From the NCBI GenBank assembly GCA_025526915.1, contig JAHLKH010000157.1, positions 1-64,000 on the forward strand: a DNA stretch of 64,000 nt. The letters run 5' to 3'. The notes under the pieces are model-generated. The model had not been told where the DNA came from and made no database searches. It saw only the letters and a program-made list of their open reading frames with translations. How positions within the stretch are numbered: position 1 is the first letter of the stretch; every line of letters begins with the position of its first letter. The position numbers and the translations under genes are program-made. Origin of the DNA: Entophlyctis helioformis. Taxonomy: Eukaryota; Chytridiomycota; Chytridiomycetes; Chytridiales; Chytriomycetaceae. Positions 56,698 to 64,000 of the stretch are shown here, in pieces.

Positions 56698-57826
56698 CAC
56701 AGTCATAGCGGGAATGGTCTGGATCGATGGCTGACTCTGGTTTGTATTCCTGAATCTCGTGCCTGTCTGCCTGCCGGTCTCTCTGCCCGGCTCTGCGGTC
56801 ACTCCCACCGTGCGGCCATGCGCTGCCTGCCTGCCTGCCTGCCTCCAACACCAAGACCACCGCTCCCACCCACGTCCCGCTCCTCGTCCGCCGCCTCGAC
56901 AAGCGCAACCGCCGCAACAACCGCCGCAAGTACGAGCGCAAGCGTCGCTTCGAGGCCAAGCGCAACGCCAAGCAGAGCCAGCGAGCCAGACGCAGGAACG
57001 CCGCCGTCCAATCAAACGCCGCCGACCAAGTCACGTGGTCGGTCGCGTCGCTTTCCGTGTTCTGCTCGGTCGTTTTCAAGGCAGCCGTCGCCGCCGCCGC
57101 CGCCGTCGTTGTTGCATGGCTCGCTGCCTGCATCGTCATCATCCAGCAGTGCGCCAGTGCCTGCCCGCCTCTCGCCACCGCCACCATCCACAGGATCGTC
57201 GACGATGCCGCCGTCCCCATCCCGCAGACACCAGGGGACGCCGGCCGACACAAGGCAGTCCTGGCGACCAAGAGACTCGCGCGGCATGAGCGCCGTGTCC
57301 ATCATATCAAGGCAGCCATCCAGGCAAGACTCGACGCCGCGGCCAAGGCAAACGCCATGCCCAGCCGCGTCGAGCGCCTCGGAAGCCTAGCCCAGGCCGA
57401 CGGACAAGCGATCCACCGCTCGCCTTCCTCGCCTCCCTCGCCTCCCTCGTCTCCCTCGCCTGCCTCATCGGTCTGGTCATCGCCGTCTCTGCCGCACGCC
57501 TCGCCAATGCCATTGACTCTCTCGTCAGTGGCATCGTCGGCATCATCGGCATCGTCGGTTTCGTCGTTGGCCGTCTTGTCAGCCGCCTCTGTCCAGCCGC
57601 CACCGTCGTCGCCTCCCGCCGCGTCCGGATCGCTCGGCCATGCCCATCTCGGTGCCGGCGCGTCACAGCCGCCGAACGTCCCAAAGGCGTTCGTGCTTTC
57701 GATCACGGGCATGCTCAATTGCTCGCCATTGCCATCCTCGCCCGCTGTGACTGTGGCTGCCAGCGCGTTGCTGCAGCCACACGTTCCGCCTGCCGCCGGT
57801 CTCACGGTCTCAGCCCTGCTGGTTGA
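55090..57826 (+). CDS. Unrecognised polytopic membrane protein, exon structure partly resolved
   Basis: Exon 1 is 55090-55185 (MNNSEIPAALWTAEASSS). Later exons encode very hydrophobic segments: RLLAVTLPVVSVLHCLVYAL, VLLASVAAALLVAISILIAC, VTVAWVACLAAGAAWLGVFV and CLALAALAALWLAAARRLLA. A basic region follows (RRLDKRNRRNNRRKYERKRR), then another span (FKAAVAAAAAVVVAWLAACI). After a frame break near 57420 (one C missing in CACCGCTCG) come LAFLASLASLVSLACLIGLV and SLVSGIVGIIGIVGFVVG. Codons in these frames end mostly in C, like confident genes nearby. Exons from about 55550 to 55900 are unclear. No family recognised. The 3' end overlaps the proposed kinase start. Confidence 0.45.
56624..56695 (+). 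repeat. (CA)n microsatellite, about 72 bp
   Basis: An uninterrupted CA dinucleotide run of about 35 units. It immediately follows a GTGAGC donor, inside an intron of the membrane-protein gene. Confidence 0.97.
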
Positions 57827-59298
57827 CTCGCAGCCAGTGCTGCAGTCCCAGCCCGCTCCAATGGCGATCGACTCGCAGCCGGCAACAGCACCAGCACCAC
57901 CAGCAGCTGCACTGCCACCGCAGACACCTGCCGACGATCTGTTCTCGCGGCTTGTCTTTGTCAGGCTTCTTGGCGAAGGTGCGCAGGGCCAAGTGTCTCT
58001 GCACACCGAGGCAGGCACCAACCAACGCGTGAGTGCGCGGCAAGTGGATGTGCTGCTTGGATCCAAGATGCTGACGCTTGATGCTGGCATCCATGCTTGC
58101 TCTCATTCCCCACAGATTGCCGTCAAGATGATCAGCCGCAATGTGGGAACCGTACTCGAAAGGTACGCGCAAGTGGAGATGATGCTGGCTCAGCTGATCC
58201 AGCACCAGCACATCGTCGCGTTCAAGGCTGTGCGCGTCGAGGCGGACCACGTCTTGATCGCCATGGACTGCGTGGACGGGCCTCGCTTTGGCGGCACGCT
58301 GGCCGGCTTCCTCGGCGTGTTCCAGGGACGGTTCACGCCGCAAGGTGCCGCCGACTGCCGCCACATCTTCCAGCAGTTGGCGTCAGCAGTCAAGTATCTG
58401 CACGAGGTAGGCGGCGATCCATGCGCTCTTGTGCACCGGCAATGGTCCACAGTGGTTGTTGTGGCTGACTCTTTGGCTGCCGTGCTTGAACAACAGAACG
58501 GCATCTACCATCGCGACATCAAGCCCGGCAACATTCTGATGAATGATGCCGGCGATGTCTTCCTCGCGGACTTTGGGCTTGCCGAGGAGTATGTCCCATG
58601 GCAGCTCACACGAGTTGCTGTGGCACATGGGTAAGTAGCCGCTTGCACATGCACCACGTAGCCATGATCTGCATCCCTGACAGTCATTGCATCGTCATCA
58701 ATGCACACAACCTCATCAACAGCACGCCGGGCTACAGGGCACCAGAGATGGTCACCCTCAAGGAGCACGTCGGCCCAGAACTCGATATCTGGAGCATGGG
58801 CGTCGTGCTCCACGAGCTGGTGTTTGGCGTCCAGCCAGCCATGGATGCCAATGGAACGCTCGAGTTCCCAGTTGTCACGGCTGCGGTCAGTCCTGGTATG
58901 TGATCTGGTCAGCGTGTTGATGATCGTCTTGCTGCTCCTGACTTGACAGTGGCTCACATTGCGATGGCTGTTGGCCGATGCGACTGCTGCAACAGGCGTC
59001 AAGGATCTGATCCGCCTGATGCTGACGGTGGACAGGCTGGCACGTCCATCCATCGTGCAGGTCATGAGCCACTCGTGAGTTGGCATGTCTGCATGCCTGT
59101 CTCTCATGCTCATCAACCCAATGCTCCATTCGAGCCAGCAGTGACTGACTGTGGGCTGATCTCTGCAGATGGTTGACTGGAGTCCCGCCGAGCACCATGG
59201 TGCACCGGGACTCGGCAATGACACGGCGGATCATGCACAAGCTCCAGCACCCGACAGTGGCTGGAGCTGCCAAGTCGGCCAAGGTCGCCAAGCAGTAA
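57711..59298 (+). CDS. Serine/threonine protein kinase
   Basis: Six exons in phase: (57711)-58028, 58116-58406, 58497-58630, 58723-58895, 58996-59074 and 59169-59298. Kinase landmarks are the Gly loop LLGEGAQGQVSL, IAVKMIS with the ATP-binding Lys, HRDIKPGNILM, DFGLAEE, PGYRAPEMV, DIWSMGVVLHELVFG and the C-lobe LARPSIVQVMSHSW. All catalytic residues are present. About 370 aa from ATG 57711; the same frame is open upstream, so ATG 57507 or a fusion to the membrane region is possible. The N-terminal part is Ala/Pro/Gln-rich. Subfamily not assigned. Confidence 0.88.
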
Positions 59299-59664
59299 GC
59301 AGATTGCAACGTGTTTCTGCAGTGCTGGTTGGCAATGGTGACTCTGACACAATGTGCGAGGACAGTCTCACGACAGCCACAAAGCACGCGGCTGGCCGCA
59401 AGCTGTGGGTCGCGGTGCTTCAGATGGACAAGAGGATGTGAGTGCTGTGACTGGTTGTTGATTGTGATCGACGAGAGGGCGAGCTGGCTCGTGGCTGCAT
59501 CAAACAGCGTGTCTTCCTAGACTTGCCCTGCTCGCCTTTCTCATCTTGACTTTTTGGGTTCAGTCGTTTACAACCTAATAGTAATGCTTGAATCGTAATG
59601 CCTTGATTGTTCATTGCGTGCATGCCGGTCATGCCACGCTTCGCAGCTGGTCTGAGGATGGCTG

Positions 59665-60297
59665 GTGAAAGCGGCGGTTGGGCAATCCAGCCGCCGACAG
59701 CAGGATACACAAGCACAGCAGCTGCATATCCTGACAAGCGAGACTCGGCAGCTGCGTAGCGATCGTCGCGTGCTTCTGGACCGACTGGCCAAGGCCGAGC
59801 TGCCACGACCCACACGCGATGCCACCACCACCACCGGTCCGATCCTGCAAGGCGTGGCAGATCCACAAGCGTCCCATCCAGCCATTCAGCTGCCACAACC
59901 ATCATCGTCATCCTCGTCATCCTCGTCATCGTCGTCATTGCCGAACGGACAGCGGCAAGAGCAAGTGCAAGTGCAAGAGCAAGTGCACGAACAGCAAAAG
60001 ATCCAAGTGGATGCAGGTAATGTCCAAGAAGTGGCTGGCAGGCATGGCGTACATTGCAGAGTTGCTGTGCAGCTGGCGACTGCAGATACAAGCGTGCAAG
60101 GACTGGCTGACACTGGCGATGTGGCCGCATCGATCGCTGCAGGCACTGCAGGCACTGCAAACACTGCAGACACTGGCAGTGCTGCCGTGGCTGCAGACGC
60201 TGCCAACACGGTGCATCCAGTCGCTCTGCTCGACCAGCTGCAGCGGCTCGAGCGGCTGTCGGTGTCGCTGTTGTGGTTGAATGCGCCTGAATGAACG
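59665..60297 (+). CDS. Hypothetical coiled-coil protein, start unresolved
   Basis: An open frame ending at 60294, about 210 codons, encoding [20 protein letters not shown] (likely helical), a Ser run, a Gln/Val/Glu-rich repeat and a C-terminal [20 protein letters not shown]. It lacks an ATG at its left end, so an upstream exon or another acceptor (such as CAG at about 59702) is needed. It converges on DPH3. Codon pattern is compatible with coding but no family is recognised. Confidence 0.35.
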
Positions 60298-60365
60298 ACT
60301 CGCCGGCGAGCCAGCCAGCCAGCCAGTTGGCGTTGGAGGGGCAGGGGGCGGTGGGCGGTGGGCGG

Positions 60366-60676
60366 TCAGCATGCGATTGCCGACAGCACAACCGTCTCGC
60401 CGTCGCCGTCCTGGAAGTCGTCTGGGTCGTACACCACTCTGCACAGCAGCCAGTCAGCCGGTCAGCCAGCCAGCCAACGCAACAACAACAGCCAAAGCGG
60501 CGGACGCACTTGAGAATCAGCGAGCAGGACGGGCAGGTGGCCACCTCGTCGCCGGCAACAAGGTCTGCCCGAGTAATCTGGAACTTGTCGCCGCACGGAC
60601 AGGGATAGTAGTACGTCTCTGTGTCGGCATCGTAGTCCATGTCTTCGATCTCGACCTCGTCGTAGAAGGACGTCAT
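60366..60676 (-). CDS. DPH3: Diphthamide biosynthesis protein 3 (CSL-type zinc finger)
   Basis: Two exons in phase, 60676-60510 and 60438-60366 (79 aa, the usual family size). The sequence begins [16 protein letters not shown] and carries the CSL zinc finger, with Cys pairs in [13 protein letters not shown] and [11 protein letters not shown], then [11 protein letters not shown]3 is the electron-donating partner of Dph1/Dph2 in the first step of diphthamide synthesis on elongation factor 2, and also supports Elongator-dependent tRNA modification. Intron 1 splits the LK codon. Confidence 0.96.
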
Positions 60677-60948
60677 GGCTGCTGCTGCTGTCGATGTTGC
60701 TGGTGTCGCTGATGACCGGCTCGCAGTTGTTGAAAGAGTCGAAAAAGTCGCATTGTGGTACTTTGCTCGATAACGCAATGGGCGATTACAACAGTGCGTC
60801 GAGCAAGACAGGACATGCGATGCTGGACACTTGCGCAGTCGCTGACGCTCACTGCTGCGTGGCTCGGTGTGATGGCTTGTGTCTCAACAGGACGCTTGTA
60901 CGGCGGTGATGCACAATGTTTATTGGATTAATGATATGGACAGATGCG

Positions 60949-63065
60949 CTACTTGAGACGCATCAGGGGTTTGCTGGTGCGCTCAAACATGATGTATCCA
61001 AGCACAAGGACGCAGATCGCAAGGCCAATGTTATGCACAACGCTCGCCCACAGCGACGGCGATCCGAGTGCGAGCGTGTCAATGACCTGCTGGCCGTCAC
61101 GGTAGCAGATGGCATTGGGGTTGGGACACTCGAGCGTGCGACCAAGAAACTCGTTCTGTGCGAACGCCTTGTTGCTGATCGCGATGATCGAGACGTACTG
61201 GATCCATCTGAACACGACGGGCGTGGCGTCAAGCGAAACGAGCGGGCCACCAAAGAGCAGCATGACCACGACAATGAGCGGCGCCATGATCTGGCCAATC
61301 TTGACGTCACGCACGGTCGAGCCAATGAGCAGACCGAGCGCATTGGAAGCGAATGCGTTCACCAGGAGAATGAGCACAAAGGTGCCGTATCTGCCGTCGT
61401 CATCGCTGCGGAGTCCGATCATCCAGTACACGGGGATGGCGAGGATGAGTGTCGTGGCAAACACGATCGGCAGCATCGAGATCCACTTGGCGAGGAAGGC
61501 TGAGAACGCGCGGTATGTGCCGGCTGCACGCTCGCGCTTGATGATGGGTCGCTCGAGTGGGATGGTCGCAATGGTTGCCACAACAATCGACAGCGTCGAG
61601 TTGATGGCCATGAAGAACAGCACGCCGATCTTGTTCTGTGTGCCGGCAAAGTCGTTGCCCGACTTGAAGAACACAAAGCCAAGAAGGAGCTGTCGGTGTT
61701 GGATGGATTGGATTGAGGATCATGAGTGGTCAGCATCCGGTCTGGTTGGTTGGTTGGCTGGTTGATGGGTCGAGCAACAGCGCCTTTCATGCACATACCA
61801 TGACGATGACTGCCTTGGCAATGTGCGCGACAAAGGTCGGGATATCGCGGACAACGTCAACCATGTTGCGTCTGAGCAGGACGATCATCTCGGCTGTGAA
61901 CGATGTGCTAAAACTGCCAATGGTGGACGAGCCGGGTGCATCCAGCGACTGTGTGACGGTTCTCAGAGAGCCGCTAGGCGTGAGATCGTCACTGTTCTCG
62001 ATCGCGAGCCACGCGGTGTGGAACTTGTCAATGCGGGCAAGCGACTCTTCGCGCAGCTTGTCGGTGCGCTGGTCGAGCGTCGTGATGTCGAGGAAGAAGT
62101 CGGACGGGTTGGTCTTGTCTGGCAGCGTGTATCCGAGCGACTCAAAGTGGGCAAGCGCGTCGCGGGTCGGACCGAGCCACAGCGTGCGGCCAGCACTGAG
62201 CAGCACAACCTTGTCGAACAGATCGAGAATGTCCGTGCGCGGCTGGTGGATGGTCATGAGCACGATCTTGTCCTGCTTGACGGCCAGCCGCTTGATGGTG
62301 TCGATGATGTTGAATGCCGTGAAGGCGTCCAGACCCGACGTCGGCTCGTCCAGGAACAGGATCTGCGGGTCGGTGACCATCTCGATGCCGATCGACACAC
62401 GCTTGCGCTCGCCTCCCGAGATGCCGCGGTTCTCAGCGTCGCCGATGCGGGTGCTGCGGCAGTTGTTGAGACCGAGGTCCATGATGATGTCGTTGACGCG
62501 GCGGGTCTTCTCGGCCGTTGGCATGGACTCGGGCAGACGCAGCATGGCCGAGTACGTGAGCGTCTCTTCGACCGAGAGCGTCTTGAACATGAGATCGTCC
62601 TGCTCGACGTATGCGCACTGCGACTGCCAGGTGGACGGGTTGCGTGGCGAGCTGTTGACAAGCACGTCGCCAGACAGATCGCCAGGACCGATGCGGCCAG
62701 CAAGGACGTTGAGCAGCGTGGACTTGCCGGCGCCTGTTGCACGAGCGATGGATGAAGCAGGGCAGAGTGTCAGACACAAAGGGCAATATCCCAACGCCAG
62801 ATGCGAATGACGATATGAATGCGAATGAGCATGGCATGGACTTGCCTGAGCCGCCCATGATGGCGACGACCTCGCCAGCCTGGACAGATCCGTTCATGCT
62901 GTGCAGCAGCTGGCGCTGCTTCTTGTCGGCGACCTCGACGGTGAACGACACGTTTCGCCACTCGAGGCACGGCCTGGCGCTCTTGATGTAGTCGACGGGA
63001 ACGTGCGGCTTGCCGGTCGTGTCACGCACAACAATGACGGCCGTATCATGCGTTGTGGTTGCCAT
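60949..63065 (-). CDS. ABCG-family half-transporter
   Basis: Three exons in phase: 63065-62846, 62733-61799 and 61689-60949 (631 aa). Order is an N-terminal ATPase then six-span membrane domain (NBD-TMD), the ABCG/white layout. Motifs are Walker A GGSG|AGKST split by intron 1, Q-loop YVEQDDLMF, signature ISGGERKRVSIG, Walker B ILFLDEPTSGLD, the H-loop IHQPR and the linker EMIVLLRRN. The membrane domain includes FFMAINSTLSIVVATI and LLLVNAFASNALGLLIGS-like spans. It must dimerise to export lipids or xenobiotics. Intron 1 begins GCAAGT, a GC-AG intron. An in-frame ATG at 63155 would add 30 residues. Confidence 0.92.
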
Positions 63066-63655
63066 GGCAGTGGGTCTTGGGGGCTCGATCTTGTGAGGGA
63101 CACTGGGGCCGCCATGGCCGGAATGCCTGCTATTTGTACTCGAATCCACAGCCATGGCCGGCCCTCGCAGAACGGTCGCTGCGTGCTTCACTGCCAGCGA
63201 CGAGCTCGCAGCGATAAGAACGCCAACAGGTGCTCTGTCCACCACCGCCAGCAGATGATGCCAACGTGCTGCGCAGAACGCTGCGAGTGTGTTTGAGCCG
63301 TTGGATGCCGCACGCTTGTCGGCCCTCATCGAGCACACCGCCAATCATCGGCCCTCATCGATCCCACATCTGGCCCTCGCCAGCCCTCATCGACGCGGCA
63401 CTGCTCTTGGCGCTGTCATAACCTGCCGCCCCGCCATGGTTCTCGATGGCGCAGGCTCGACAGTGCGAGCCTCCTCCCCTCTCCCTGTGTCTCCTCACGC
63501 CAGCCATGCCTTCGGCTGACTCACTGCGGTGCACAGTCTCAATCTGTCGCCATTGAGCTGCACGTTGCTTGTGCACCACCCGGCTTGTTCTGCCGCTGCT
63601 TATGCTTTCAGGACGTGACAGACAGCCTTGGGATACACACCATGGCATCCTGCGC

Positions 63656-64000
63656 ATGGTCCAAGTCACGATAAAGTCAGCCTCGACACTGATGAAGGCT
63701 GCGTCAGCATTGGCAGCCTCGTCTCCGGAGAGCGACGTCTCACTGCCAAGCAGCGTCGCTCTGCTCAAGACTGCGACGGCGTTCCTGGGCACAGCCGATC
63801 TGCAGCAACTCTTGCGTGTCTGTGAGACGCTGCGTCCTCTGGAAGCCGGCGGCGACCAGAATGCCGCCATGGACGTCAATGTGGATGGCGATGACAGCGA
63901 CGTTGATGCCATCTTTGCCATGCCGCGCGTGCCGGCATGGTGTCGCCTACCGCCATGCGATGGTCAGCTGGCACAGGCTCAGATTGTGTGTTTCAAGGGC
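63656..64000 (+). CDS. 5' part of an unrecognised gene running off the right edge
   Basis: From ATG 63656 the frame is open to the last base. It encodes MVQVTIKSASTLMKAASALA, LPSSVALLKTATAFLGTADL, an acidic stretch (NVDGDDSDVDAIFAM) and a segment ending QLAQAQIVCFKG. Codon choice matches neighbouring genes. The true start may lie upstream, and no family is recognised. The 590 bp between this and the divergent ABCG start hold no other confident gene. Confidence 0.45.
   Translation, partial: MVQVTIKSASTLMKAASALAASSPESDVSLPSSVALLKTATAFLGTADLQQLLRVCETLRPLEAGGDQNAAMDVNVDGDDSDVDAIFAMPRVPAWCRLPPCDGQLAQAQIVCFKG

Noticed and set aside
57427..57700. A Ser/Pro-rich N-terminal extension of the kinase
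   Set aside because: In this stretch another frame uses C-ending codons and encodes convincing membrane spans, so the kinase start was placed downstream at 57711; the extension remains possible.

Overview
This window is nuclear DNA from a fungus, most likely an early-diverging zoosporic lineage such as a chytrid (inference). Genes are GC-rich and compact, with many short spliceosomal introns and divergent neighbours only 54-97 bp apart. The fungal marker is a Zn2Cys6 transcription factor at 22.4-25.0 kb. It sits beside genes that yeasts have usually lost: an SS18/SSXT coactivator, a Treslin-type replication factor, a HAUS6-like augmin subunit, queuine salvage enzymes, ADAL and PTRHD1. I saw no tRNA, rRNA or CRISPR array. 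Exon borders were placed by hand from GT/AG signals, reading phase and family motifs. Where every exon is in phase I say so.

Layout. 1-3430: an LTR-retroelement-like block in minus orientation, filled with 78-bp and 114-bp tandem repeats. 3.7-11.2 kb: a gene fragment, the SS18 homologue, a secreted GPI-type vWFD/EGF protein and an unknown 7-exon gene. 11.5-20 kb: CWC22, mitochondrial processing peptidase beta, then a head-to-head pair for queuine metabolism (TGT and QNG1/DUF2419). 20-28.5 kb: HAUS6-like, a small Cys-rich surface protein, the Zn2Cys6 factor, a secreted double-psi beta-barrel protein and an atypical SDR. 28.7-34.8 kb: NSE1 and Treslin/Sld3, head-to-head; Treslin contains a probable U12-type AT-AC intron. 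34.8-46.8 kb: two related multi-exon transporters (the first carries frameshifts) flanking an ankyrin protein, a ribokinase and a protein-isoaspartate methyltransferase. 47-54.7 kb: ADAL and PTRHD1 head-to-head, an SDR fragment, and a USP25/28-Ubp2-type deubiquitinase. 55-64 kb: a polytopic membrane protein, a protein kinase, DPH3, an ABCG half-transporter, and an open reading frame that runs off the right edge.

Two cross-cutting observations. First, several genes between about 29 and 43 kb, and one at 57.4 kb, show single-base frame breaks. Most are repaired by adding one base to a short homopolymer, which points to assembly indels; the first transporter copy may be genuinely decaying. Second, functionally related or compact gene pairs share very short bidirectional promoters (TGT/QNG1, NSE1/Treslin, ADAL/PTRHD1).
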